Made by a program: the position numbers and the translations under genes
Assembly: GCA_020216655.1 (NCBI GenBank)
Contig: JAIWNU010000038.1
Coordinates: forward strand, 1-10,000
Reading direction: 5' to 3'
Origin: Treponema sp.
GTDB lineage: Bacteria; Spirochaetota; Spirochaetia; Treponematales; Breznakiellaceae
DNA length: 10,000 nucleotides
In this document: one piece after another, positions 1 through 7,243 of the stretch
How positions within the stretch are numbered: the stretch's first letter is position 1
How the letters are laid out: each line of letters opens with the position of its first letter
Notes under the pieces: model-generated
Told to the model about the DNA's origin: nothing
Databases searched by the model: none
The model's input: only the letters and a program-made list of their open reading frames with translations

Positions 1-56
1 GCCACATGGGCAGCCGCAGTGTTTCCGTCGATCATAACAATCTTCTTATCGGACAT
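1..56 (-). CDS. nifJ: Pyruvate:ferredoxin (flavodoxin) oxidoreductase, N-terminal fragment
   Basis: Only the first 18 codons and part of the next lie in the window; the gene runs off the left edge. The translation, MSDKKIVMIDGNTAAAHVA, carries the MDGNTAAAHVA signature that opens single-chain pyruvate:ferredoxin oxidoreductases. These enzymes oxidatively decarboxylate pyruvate to acetyl-CoA and pass electrons to ferredoxin or flavodoxin in anaerobes. The ATG at 56-54 follows a GAGGAAGG ribosome-binding site at a normal distance. The gene follows the DUF5312-like gene on the same strand, but a candidate promoter in the gap suggests separate transcription. The identity rests on a short but very characteristic motif; the rest of the protein cannot be inspected here, and a related 2-oxoacid oxidoreductase is a lesser possibility. 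Confidence 0.82.
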   Translation of the reverse strand, partial: MSDKKIVMIDGNTAAAHV

Positions 57-102
57 ATGCCTTCCTCGTTGGTGGGATAAAATATGGAAGTGTTTCTTCT
101 AT

Positions 103-129
103 ACTATAGCTACAGAGAAAAATGTGCAA
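103..129 (-). promoter_or_regulatory. Candidate promoter for the oxidoreductase gene
   Basis: On the minus strand a TATAGT box (108-103, five of six matches to the -10 consensus) lies 15 bases after TTGCAC (129-124, three of six). The spacing is short and the -35 poor, so the -10 element carries most of the support. Its position, about 50 bases before the start codon and after the stop of the upstream gene, is suitable. The rest of the 57-156 gap holds only a weak GTG-CTTG-CAC stem followed by five T, too small to call a terminator. Confidence 0.3.
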
Positions 130-156
130 GCACCCTGTATCGTCTGGAAAAATCGG

Positions 157-1698
157 TTACGACGAATCTCCCGGTGTCTGCTCTTGTTTTACAAAGAACT
201 GCATTAACTGTACAAAGTAATAAATAACCTTGTACACCTCAGTGATTCGCTGATCTATCGGTTTTTCGCTTGAGTTTTCTATGTCCTTCCAGTTAATAAT
301 GATCTCATGGGGGCTTTTCTGAAAATCTTCCAGGATCTGTTTCAGATTTTTGCCGACTATGATAAGGTTCTGGGCGCTCATGGTGATGAACTTAAGGGCT
401 TCATCGTTAATGCCCTTGAGCAGGGTTCTAACATATTTCAGCTGTTCCTTATCCCGGTCTGCCTTGGCCATGGCAATTCTGAGCCTTCCGCCCATTTCCG
501 CATCGTCTGCCAAGGAATCGTCAAAGGTAATTAATTTTTCTGAAATAGCCATGAGTTCATGGTAACTTTCCGAAAGCTGCTGGGAAAGAATGTTGGTAGA
601 CCATTGGCCCCGGACGAGCAGCAGGTCGCAGAGTTCCCGAATATCCTTTTTAAAGAAATCCAACAAAAAGGCCTTTAGATAATTAAGCCCCTGGATATGA
701 ATAAAGCCGCCCAGCATTTTTTTCTGAAAGGGCGCATTTGCCTTTTCGGTATAATTTTTCAGCCTGCTAATTGCGGATGTGCCAAAAATAAGCTTAGCCA
801 GTTCATCAATCTTGGCGTTCCGCCGTTCCTGAACCAACTGTTGGATAAGCACTTCCACCTGAGTTCGGGTCTTTTGTAAATAGGCATCGAGTATATATTC
901 GTTCGGGATGTGCGGCTTGGGCATCCAGGTTGGGTTTTTGTCGATGTGACGGACCATAAGTTCAAAAATGCCGGAGCGTTTGAGATCCCGGAAGACGTTG
1001 AGGAGCTTGCTCCATTGGTCCAGGGCGACTACCTCGACCCCTTTGTAGGTTTTAAGGACTGAAAATACCGGTTTCCAATCCTGTTCAAAATCGAGGGCGT
1101 ACAGTACTTCCAGGAAATCTTTTATGTCATCGCTGATGTATTCGCCGCGGATCGGTTCAAACTGGGGTTTATAGGTAAAATTACGCTCTGACAGGTTGGC
1201 ATCAAATTTCTTGAGGAGGAAGAAGTAGTCAAAGTTAACAAGCTGCACGAAGGTCAGAATCTGGTTGTAACACCGGTCTATGGCACTGCTCCGTTCTCCG
1301 TCAAAGCCTGCAATAAAATTAGTAAGATCGTTGTTAAGCTGTTGGGCCAGTTCCTTGATGGTTGTTGTTTTGGCCCGTTCTTTAATGGATTCCTCGGAAA
1401 GCCGTTCCTGCAATTCCAGCATTCCCTTGTCCATAAAGAACTCTATGACAATTTGTTTCAGCTGGTTTGATTTGTCCGCATTCTGCAGAAAAACTTGAGC
1501 TGGTGAAAGTATTTTGTAAATATCGTAGAACAGCTTGGCAAAGACACCAAGGACCTCTTCGCCCCTGACTTTGTAGAATTTGTATTTATTTTTCGTTAAA
1601 TCCCGTGCAATCTGTTTAAGCTGGCGGCGTTTTTCCGATTCGCTGTCTGTTCCGCCTGTAAAAAGAGAAAGCAGTTTTTCCAGAAACTCGATTGCCAT
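157..1698 (-). CDS. DUF5312-like protein of unknown function
   Basis: A 513-residue protein that I can place only tentatively, as resembling the uncharacterised DUF5312 family of treponemes. No signal peptide or membrane segment is visible, so it is probably cytosolic. It is strongly charged and appears largely alpha-helical, with Lys/Glu-rich amphipathic stretches near the N-terminus (about residues 20-50), in the middle (about 290-340) and towards the C-terminus (about 410-500). No enzyme motif, nucleotide-binding loop or metal-binding cluster is seen. The frame is open further upstream to 1761, but MAIEFLEKL at 1698 is preferred: it follows AGGGG at about five bases, and the longer version would overlap the divergent QueG-like gene. 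It ends in TAA at 157-159. Only 47 bases separate it from the divergent start at 1746, so the two promoters must be compressed or overlap. The coding call is secure; the function is unknown. Confidence 0.85.
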   Translation of the reverse strand: MAIEFLEKLLSLFTGGTDSESEKRRQLKQIARDLTKNKYKFYKVRGEEVLGVFAKLFYDIYKILSPAQVFLQNADKSNQLKQIVIEFFMDKGMLELQERLSEESIKERAKTTTIKELAQQLNNDLTNFIAGFDGERSSAIDRCYNQILTFVQLVNFDYFFLLKKFDANLSERNFTYKPQFEPIRGEYISDDIKDFLEVLYALDFEQDWKPVFSVLKTYKGVEVVALDQWSKLLNVFRDLKRSGIFELMVRHIDKNPTWMPKPHIPNEYILDAYLQKTRTQVEVLIQQLVQERRNAKIDELAKLIFGTSAISRLKNYTEKANAPFQKKMLGGFIHIQGLNYLKAFLLDFFKKDIRELCDLLLVRGQWSTNILSQQLSESYHELMAISEKLITFDDSLADDAEMGGRLRIAMAKADRDKEQLKYVRTLLKGINDEALKFITMSAQNLIIVGKNLKQILEDFQKSPHEIIINWKDIENSSEKPIDQRITEVYKVIYYFVQLMQFFVKQEQTPGDSS

Positions 1699-1745
1699 GG
1701 GAACCCCTAGATAAAATATTCCACTTTCCATACAGTAACGGTAAA

Positions 1746-2711
1746 ATGCCGCTGTCGTCAATAGATGCTTTTATTCGCAGCACCGTCCTTGCCAAAGGTT
1801 TTAGCCGGGTTCGGTTTATCTCTCCCTACGATCCAGAGGCTCTTCTTGGGGACCGAGTCAGCGGAGACAACCATTGGCAGGGCGCCCCATCGCTCCTGAT
1901 GGCGGCCCTGCCCTATGGGAACCTGGGAGTTTCGAGCGATCAGGGAAAACCAAGCGCGGTAGCCCCCTTTGCCCGGAGAAACTATTACGCTGAGGCAGTA
2001 GCAAGACTTAAGGATATAGCCAGGGAACTACGGGAGCGATGGGGCGGTGCAAAAAGCGACTACCGGATTTTATGCAATTCTCCGGTACCGGAAAAGCCTT
2101 TGGCATTGCGCTGCGGCCTTGGCTGGCTTGGTAAAAATAGCATGATTATTACCCCGGAAGCGGGATCTCTGGTTGTTATTGCCGCCATGACGGTCCCTTT
2201 TCCGCTCCCTCCCGATCCGCCCCTGCCTGGGGTGTTTCCCTCCTCTTTTGATCCTTGTCTTTCTGGTCCTTTTGAGATAAGTGATCTGTCATTCCCGGCC
2301 TGTAAAGTCTGCGGCGATCAAAATGCCTGCAGCGCTGCATGTCCCACCGGAGCACTGGATGGATCGGGCGTCCTGAATAAAGAGAAATGTATTCAATGGT
2401 ATGCTTCGGGAAATGGAGAAAAGGTGCCGGACTTTGTCGCCCAGGTTTGGGGTGAGCGATTATATGGTTGCAATAACTGCCAGAATAGCTGCCCCCACAA
2501 CAAAAAAAGAGTGGCCCCTGTGGAGACGGAACGGGGGAAGCTTCCCGATTGTTTTTCTGCTGAATGGTTATTAGCTGCGGGAGATGAGGAAATCAGGGCC
2601 GCCCTCAAGGGAACAGCCCTGGGCCTTCAGTGGATCGGACCGCAGTCCCTGCGGAGAAACGCAGAACTTGCGGCCCGGCACGACGCAGCGCTGGTGGCGC
2701 GCCGCGTTTAA
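1746..2711 (+). CDS. Epoxyqueuosine reductase (QueG) family iron-sulfur protein, non-canonical
   Basis: The 321-residue product has the QueG layout: an N-terminal DUF1730-like region, the GLGWLGKNS motif at 124-132, a double [4Fe-4S] ferredoxin section (C186, C189, C195, C199, C215, C242, C245, C249) with YGCNNCQNSCPHN at 240-252, and a short helical tail (LLAAGDEEIRAAL...). True QueG is a cobalamin enzyme that reduces epoxyqueuosine to queuosine in tRNA. Two points are unusual. The first cluster reads C-x2-C-x5-C-x3-CP rather than C-x2-C-x2-C-x3-CP. The segment normally written D(S/T)xPxxER before GLGW reads NSPVPEK here, with Asn111 at the place of the proposed catalytic Asp, and the usual RDYH reads RNYY (78-81). 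The protein is also shorter than the roughly 380 residues of well-studied QueG proteins. It may be a divergent reductase or a relative with another substrate. ATG 1746 is chosen; a TTG at 1692 would overlap the neighbour. Its ribosome-binding site is weak. Confidence 0.8.
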   Translation: MPLSSIDAFIRSTVLAKGFSRVRFISPYDPEALLGDRVSGDNHWQGAPSLLMAALPYGNLGVSSDQGKPSAVAPFARRNYYAEAVARLKDIARELRERWGGAKSDYRILCNSPVPEKPLALRCGLGWLGKNSMIITPEAGSLVVIAAMTVPFPLPPDPPLPGVFPSSFDPCLSGPFEISDLSFPACKVCGDQNACSAACPTGALDGSGVLNKEKCIQWYASGNGEKVPDFVAQVWGERLYGCNNCQNSCPHNKKRVAPVETERGKLPDCFSAEWLLAAGDEEIRAALKGTALGLQWIGPQSLRRNAELAARHDAALVARRV

Positions 2712-2720
2712 TTATTTTTT
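2670..2720 (+). terminator. Possible intrinsic terminator at the end of the QueG-like gene
   Basis: GCGGC at 2670-2674 can pair with GCCGC at 2701-2705, with an inner GCGC/GCGC stem (2688-2691 with 2697-2700). The stem is followed by a T-rich run ending in six T at 2715-2720. The hairpin lies inside the coding region and the T run extends into the convergent lipoprotein gene, because the two stop codons abut and leave no intergenic space. The stem is interrupted, so this is a modest candidate. Confidence 0.28.
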
Positions 2721-3296
2721 CTTAGAAGCCGCCTGTACGGCGCTGCTGATTGTTGAAAGAATGTCGCTCAGAGCTGTGCGGGCAGCCTTGCCCTTTTCTA
2801 TAGCATTTTTGTAGTTTCCGCTGCTCTGATCTTTTTCTGCGGCCGCAAGAGTAGTCTTGGCTTCGTTAAACTGGGCTGTCACCTGGGTGAAATTCAGTTT
2901 GATACGGGCAACTTTCTTAGCCCCGTTCAGCGCATTGGTAACCTCCAAAACAAGAGATTTGCCCGATGCGATAAGACCCGCGGCTTCGTCCTTAGCCCGT
3001 TCAAGCCCCGCATTCCCCTCCGCAATAGCCTGATCTGCAAGTTTTATGGTTTCCTGTGCCAGTGCCTTTGCATTGTCATAGCGTTTTGCTTCCGCTTCGG
3101 TATTCATTTTTGCAAGAGAGTCGGTAGCCCGTTTCAGGGTATCCGGGGCATAGAGGTTTGCATTGGTGTCTGCTTGGGCTTTTGCAACCGCAGCCTTTGC
3201 AGCTTCCATTTCAGCGGTTGGCGGTTTCGCGCAGGAAAATAATACGACGAGGGACAGCAGAAGTGTCCCGGTAATTCGTAAGCTATGTCGTTTCAT
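2712..3296 (-). CDS. DUF4398-like lipoprotein
   Basis: A 194-residue protein with a lipoprotein signal peptide: MKRHSLR, a hydrophobic core at about 9-20 and the lipobox LFSC with the acylated Cys at 22. The mature part is about 173 residues, rich in Ala, Lys and Glu, and made of helical pairs. The stretch NLYAPDTLKRATDSLAKMN (47-65), followed by a KRYDNAKALAQE helix, fits the DUF4398 pattern of a tetratricopeptide-like pair; a similar second half (FNEAKTTLAAAE, then SGNYKNAIEKG) suggests an internal duplication. It is probably anchored in the periplasm, facing from the inner or outer membrane, but its partner and role are unknown. The ATG at 3296 has GGGAGG five bases upstream. A TATACT box at 3329-3324 could be its -10 element, without a convincing -35. 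Its TAA (2714-2712) abuts the TAA of the convergent gene. Family assignment is moderate; the lipoprotein call is strong. Confidence 0.85.
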   Translation of the reverse strand: MKRHSLRITGTLLLSLVVLFSCAKPPTAEMEAAKAAVAKAQADTNANLYAPDTLKRATDSLAKMNTEAEAKRYDNAKALAQETIKLADQAIAEGNAGLERAKDEAAGLIASGKSLVLEVTNALNGAKKVARIKLNFTQVTAQFNEAKTTLAAAEKDQSSGNYKNAIEKGKAARTALSDILSTISSAVQAASKKK

Positions 3297-3356
3297 TGTA
3301 GCCTCCCATTAGTGTATATCTATAGTATACGATATCGGCATGTTTATTTCCTGTCT

Positions 3357-3380
3357 GTAGCTCTTATCTGTCCCAGCTAC
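3357..3380. repeat. Inverted repeat in a divergent promoter region
   Basis: GTAGCT (3357-3362) and AGCTAC (3375-3380) form a perfect 6-base inverted repeat with a 12-base spacer. It lies between the divergent lipoprotein and CHASE2 genes, where an operator could sit. No T run follows on either strand, so it is not a terminator. A 6-base repeat can arise by chance. The rest of 3297-3415 is AT-rich, with small palindromic TATA-like stretches at 3315-3335 and no recognised RNA. Confidence 0.3.
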
Positions 3381-3415
3381 CTGTAAAAACTAACAATTTT
3401 GTGTATCCTGAATCT

Positions 3416-5680
3416 ATGAAACACCTGAAAATAGTTCCATTCATGCTTGCCATACTCGTTTCCGGGGGCTATTTACTGACTGTTCCGGACCTCCCTTTTG
3501 GACCTTTTTATGATAGATTGATGAACCTCCGGGGCGTGATCGAAGCCCCGCGGGATTTGGTGGTCATTGATACGAAGGCTCAGGATGCAATAACTGCGGA
3601 AGATGCTTCCCGTATACTGCTGGTCCTTTCCGCCCTGGAAAGCCGTCTTGTTCTATTTCAGACGAATGTGGTTTTGCCCGACGAACGGCAAAGCTTTAGC
3701 AGCCAGGACAGGCAGCGTCTTGTACAAAAAGAATTTTCCCGTATTCAAAAAAACATTAGCAGCCTCTTTGACGGTATCCGGCTTGGTTCGATTCGGCCCC
3801 AGGATGCGGAGCGCTATGTTAAGGATGTGAATGGCCTTGTGGAGGAAAGCAAGAACCGGCTCCTGCTTACACTGGCCGAATCGAGCAATATGCGGGAACT
3901 GGAATTGGAAAAATACCGGGCACTTTTTAATCGGGTTATCCATTGCGATGATCTTCAGTGGGGAGCCGGAAAAACTGGTGCATTGGAAATCTGGGGCGGG
4001 AAAGCCGTTTATTCAAAAGCAGAAAAAGATGCGGATGGTGTGCTGCGGTACTTGTACCCCATCAAGGAACTTCCCAATAAAGAACTTGTTCACGCTGGTT
4101 TCGCCCTCCTTATGGATATAATGGGAGATCCCCAGATAGAAAAAAACGGAACCTGGTTAAACATAAAAACAGAAAAAGAATTGTATGAACTCCCTTTGGA
4201 TTCAAAGGGCCGCTTTTATGTTCAAAAACCTGAGCATTACCAGGTCTTATCAATAGAAGAATTCACGGCTTACCTGGAACAGGAACGAAAGCTGTACGAA
4301 GCCTTAAAAGAGATGGAACGGTCCGGTTATTTTATCAATCTGGATGCTTTAAAGTATCCGACAACCCTGTACGAATATGCCCAATCCCTGGAAAAGGAAG
4401 TCTTAGAAAACCCCCTTCCCGATACTATTCGGCAATGGCGGGAAGCCCGGAACGACTATTACGCGGCTGCGGGAGATTTTTTAACCGGTTCTGCGGAAAA
4501 AACTATTCTGCAAGGCTACGATACCCTGCTCACCACAGAAACCTTGCAGGAAGGGGGAAAGGAACGGATTACTTCCCTCAAAGAGCTGGCTTCCCAGGCT
4601 TTTTCGTGGTCCAGAAATGCCTACCATGACCTCTTTGCCTTGCATACGAGACTTGAGTCCTCCCTAAGGGATGCTTACTGTATAGTCGGTTCTGTATCCG
4701 GTGATGCGAATGCTACGGTTGCCTTGCTCAGCACGTTATTGTCCCGGAATTATATTTATCCCGGAAAGCCCTTGTATCTTTATATTGCAACAATTATAGG
4801 GCTCCTGCTTTTATTAGGGGCTACTTTTATTTTTAGCCCCCTTTATTTTGTTGTATTTACTATTGTCATTGCAGGAACTGCTCTGTTGGTTGGTGGTATG
4901 CTCCTGATTATCGGCGGGTATTGGTATGCACCGCTTATTCCAGCCATTGTTTTTTTGGGAACCGGAGCCCTGTACGGAATCATTCAAGCCGCTTATGTCA
5001 TGTATGTGCGGCGCCATCAGGAGCTTGCCTTAAAACATCGAATGTCTCCTGGGGCGTTCAAAGCTTTGCTGCGCTCTATCCCGTTAAAACAGGTGTCATC
5101 TGTCCCAACCCCTGATGTTATTCAGGAGGTGGAAGCTTTGATACTCTGTGTACGGCATGCATCCTTTATCGGAGAAGAGCAGCCGGCAGCCATGCTTGAA
5201 TATGCCGAAGCCCTGAAACAGTTCAGAGCAAGAACTTCTGAACTGGTCAAACAAAAAGGCGGAACCATGCTATGGGCTGACGGTGAGGTTGTCTTTACTG
5301 CCTTTGGCTTTCCGTCCCTTTATTATGACAAGCAAACGGGGATTGCTGAAAAGGCCCTTGGGGCTGTACAGTCGCTGCTCGACGCTTTTCTCCATGAGCC
5401 TGTTACCTTAGGCATGGATTTTGGCAAAGCAGCTTATTATTTTGATGCTATTGCCGGTTATTCCGCCCTTGGCCGGGTGCCGGTTCGTGCCCGGGTCCTT
5501 TCGGGACTGGCGGCCCGATACCAGCGCCGTATGCTGGTCACAGATGCTGCTTTGTCTTTTTTACGAACCGGCACCCGCGGTGAACTGCGGGCCGATAAGC
5601 TTGATGTGTTGGTCGACAAGCAGGAAGGGCGGGAAATTGCGTTCTTCTCTTTTAATTATAACGGGCATTCAGGGTCTTAA
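3416..5680 (+). CDS. CHASE2-like sensor with three membrane helices and a degenerate cyclase-like domain
   Basis: A 754-residue membrane protein. An N-terminal hydrophobic segment (about 5-23) leads into a CHASE2-like extracytoplasmic region: YDRLMNLRGV...DLVVIDT near the start and CIVGSVSGDANAT with PGKP (about 422-452) near the end, with a long insertion between. Three membrane helices follow (about 451-475, 477-501, 506-529). The cytoplasmic part (about 570-745) resembles a class III nucleotide cyclase: GGTMLWADGEVVFTAFGFP matches the GDgvma.Fg strand, and LGRVPVRARVLSGLA stands where iGd.VN.AaRL belongs. The first metal-binding Asp position seems to be Cys (ILCVRHASF), and the Asn and Arg of the catalytic motif are replaced, so cyclase activity is doubtful. 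It is probably a sensor or ligand-binding pseudo-cyclase. ATG 3416 is preferred; GTG at 3401 is in frame. Neither has a clear Shine-Dalgarno. The 3' end overlaps the convergent hydrolase gene by 29 bases. Confidence 0.82.
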   Translation: MKHLKIVPFMLAILVSGGYLLTVPDLPFGPFYDRLMNLRGVIEAPRDLVVIDTKAQDAITAEDASRILLVLSALESRLVLFQTNVVLPDERQSFSSQDRQRLVQKEFSRIQKNISSLFDGIRLGSIRPQDAERYVKDVNGLVEESKNRLLLTLAESSNMRELELEKYRALFNRVIHCDDLQWGAGKTGALEIWGGKAVYSKAEKDADGVLRYLYPIKELPNKELVHAGFALLMDIMGDPQIEKNGTWLNIKTEKELYELPLDSKGRFYVQKPEHYQVLSIEEFTAYLEQERKLYEALKEMERSGYFINLDALKYPTTLYEYAQSLEKEVLENPLPDTIRQWREARNDYYAAAGDFLTGSAEKTILQGYDTLLTTETLQEGGKERITSLKELASQAFSWSRNAYHDLFALHTRLESSLRDAYCIVGSVSGDANATVALLSTLLSRNYIYPGKPLYLYIATIIGLLLLLGATFIFSPLYFVVFTIVIAGTALLVGGMLLIIGGYWYAPLIPAIVFLGTGALYGIIQAAYVMYVRRHQELALKHRMSPGAFKALLRSIPLKQVSSVPTPDVIQEVEALILCVRHASFIGEEQPAAMLEYAEALKQFRARTSELVKQKGGTMLWADGEVVFTAFGFPSLYYDKQTGIAEKALGAVQSLLDAFLHEPVTLGMDFGKAAYYFDAIAGYSALGRVPVRARVLSGLAARYQRRMLVTDAALSFLRTGTRGELRADKLDVLVDKQEGREIAFFSFNYNGHSGS

Positions 5681-6794
5681 AGACCGAGTTCATGAGCTTA
5701 AAGCGGACCACCTTGCCAGCCCCATATTCGGGGAAGGCCCGGTAGCGCTCGCCGTCATCGGAAAAAGCCGAGGCCTTTTCGCCGGGGAAAGCGGGAAAGC
5801 GTTTTTGTGTCCACTGGAGCGAGGGGTCTTTAAGACTGAGATCCGGTTTCGCCGGATCAAAGAGGATCCACGATTCATGGACACCCCGTTCGTCCAGGGG
5901 CGCTTCGTCGGTGCTCTGGAGGTAGCGAATCCGGCCCTTTTGCATGTCGATGGATTGAATGATAGCCGAATGAACCGCCCTGCCATCGCTCCCCCGGAAC
6001 AGAATAATGTCACCGCTGCGAAGATTTTTAATGTTATCCGGTACCTGTTCGAGTTCAGGCCGTTTCGAGTCAAAATACCAGGTCCCGACAAACTGGGAGG
6101 GGTCAAGTTTTTTTGATAACTTCAGGGCTTTCTGTACCGTGGCCCTGAGATCCACGCCGGCTTTGCGGGCCGTATAGGTAAGCACATGCCAGACAAATCC
6201 TGAGCAGTCCATGCCGAGGCGGCCGATGCAGTACAAATAGTTGTATATGTCAGAATTTTCTACATCCTGGCCGTTGTGCAAAACGTAGGGCCGGTGTGGA
6301 AGGCCCTTGTATGCCTGGGCTTTCATCCTGGCAATTTCATACAGGTCCCTGGTCCATGTCCAACGGCGGCTTGAGAGGTCAAAGATGAGCACCTTTTCCT
6401 TTCCATCCTGTAGTATCTGAATGTATCGGTGAAAGTCATCGGTGGCTAAAATGGCATCTATGCTGGCCCACAGATCTGCCGGGTTCGATTTTCCGCCCCC
6501 CTGAATGAATAATTCTGTGTCCGCCAGTTCGGAGCGTTCGTTGTTTTCCGCAAAGGGAAGCCGCACGTTAATGATGCGGCCGTCGATGATATAGGTTTTA
6601 AAACATTGTCGGTAGGCTTCTTCTATGGCAATTTCGGTGCCCCGGTCCCATTGCTGGGATGGGGCTGCAAACTGTGCTATCCCCTGAGAACCGGAGGGTG
6701 CTTCAGGTAAAAGCCGGTACGGAACACCGAGTGTCAAAACAAAAACGATGCCTATGGCGATAAACCTGCGCGGTCTGTTCATCAATACATTCAT
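5652..6794 (-). CDS. NlpC/P60-like cell-wall cysteine hydrolase, membrane-anchored
   Basis: A 380-residue protein. After MNVLMNRPRR comes a hydrophobic segment (FIAIGIVFVLTLGVPY, about 11-26), a signal anchor or uncleaved signal, so the rest should face the periplasm. The catalytic part shows the NlpC/P60 hallmarks: MDCSGFVW with the nucleophile at Cys197, LRSGDIILF at about 258-266, and AVHSAIIQSID with the catalytic His at 275. Proteins of this fold usually cleave peptide bonds in peptidoglycan. The roughly 150 residues before the Cys (WDRGTEIAIEEAY, VLIFDLSSRRWTW) match no domain I know. The frame stays open to 6989, but that longer form would be read through osmC in another frame and has a low-complexity Ser/Lys/Pro start, so 6794 is preferred, with 6782 as the alternative. 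Neither has a ribosome-binding site. The start lies seven bases after the osmC stop, which suggests translational coupling. It overlaps the convergent CHASE2 gene at its 3' end. Confidence 0.8.
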   Translation of the reverse strand: MNVLMNRPRRFIAIGIVFVLTLGVPYRLLPEAPSGSQGIAQFAAPSQQWDRGTEIAIEEAYRQCFKTYIIDGRIINVRLPFAENNERSELADTELFIQGGGKSNPADLWASIDAILATDDFHRYIQILQDGKEKVLIFDLSSRRWTWTRDLYEIARMKAQAYKGLPHRPYVLHNGQDVENSDIYNYLYCIGRLGMDCSGFVWHVLTYTARKAGVDLRATVQKALKLSKKLDPSQFVGTWYFDSKRPELEQVPDNIKNLRSGDIILFRGSDGRAVHSAIIQSIDMQKGRIRYLQSTDEAPLDERGVHESWILFDPAKPDLSLKDPSLQWTQKRFPAFPGEKASAFSDDGERYRAFPEYGAGKVVRFKLMNSVFKTLNARYN

Positions 6795-6801
6795 CAATAT
6801 G

Positions 6802-7218
6802 TTAAATATATTGGACTTCGAACTCGACGGGGATTGCTTTTTTAAGGAGGGCGCTGACTCCGCAGTACCGATCTTGGGAAAGGCTGATGGCTTTTCGGAC
6901 ATTTTCGTCCTTGAGCCCGTCCGAGGCTTTAAACTCATAGATGATTTTGACCCTTGTGTATGTTTTGGGATGTTCCTCAGTGAGGTCACCCTGTACCCGC
7001 AGGTTAAAATAGCTCACGGGCTCGCGCATTTTTTTAAGTATGGAGATGACGTCCATGCCGGTGCAGCCCGCGAGGGACACTAAAAGGAGCGGTTTGGGCA
7101 TAGGACCAGAGTTTTTCCCGCCCACCGCTTCGTCCGCATCCAGGGGAATGCGGTGGCCGCCGACTTCTGCGGAAAAGGCCATATCGCTTTCCCATTGACA
7201 GCTTATTTCATGCTGCAT
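6802..7218 (-). CDS. OsmC/Ohr family peroxiredoxin-like protein
   Basis: A 138-residue cytosolic protein of the OsmC/Ohr family, which reduces organic hydroperoxides and related peroxides with a pair of redox cysteines. Both are present: Cys52 in SLAGCTGMDV and Cys119 in DRYCGVSALL, the latter in the helix typical of the family. The length is normal for this family. It looks more like the general OsmC/YhfA type than Ohr proper, but this cannot be settled by eye. The ATG at 7218 follows a strong AAAGGAGG at seven bases. No promoter is clear in the 79 bases upstream, where a probable terminator sits, so transcription may come by read-through or from a weak promoter not recognised. It directly precedes the cell-wall hydrolase gene and probably shares its mRNA. 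Confidence 0.9.
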   Translation of the reverse strand: MQHEISCQWESDMAFSAEVGGHRIPLDADEAVGGKNSGPMPKPLLLVSLAGCTGMDVISILKKMREPVSYFNLRVQGDLTEEHPKTYTRVKIIYEFKASDGLKDENVRKAISLSQDRYCGVSALLKKAIPVEFEVQYI

Positions 7219-7243
7219 GTTATGCCTCCTTTATAAGATTGCT

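Noticed and set aside
120..140. Terminator after the DUF5312-like gene
   Set aside because: The only stem is three base pairs with a four-base loop before five T, too weak to call.
1692..1745. TTG start giving the QueG-like protein 18 more residues
   Set aside because: It would overlap the divergent gene's start and leave no room for promoters; the added residues show no family character.
5421..6116. A 231-codon plus-strand open frame
   Set aside because: It lies out of frame in the CHASE2 gene and antisense to the hydrolase gene, both with clear domain motifs, and its translation resembles no family.
6795..6989. Longer N-terminus for the cell-wall hydrolase starting at 6989
   Set aside because: It would overlap osmC by almost 190 bases in another frame, is Ser/Lys/Pro-rich without family features, and places the membrane segment internally.
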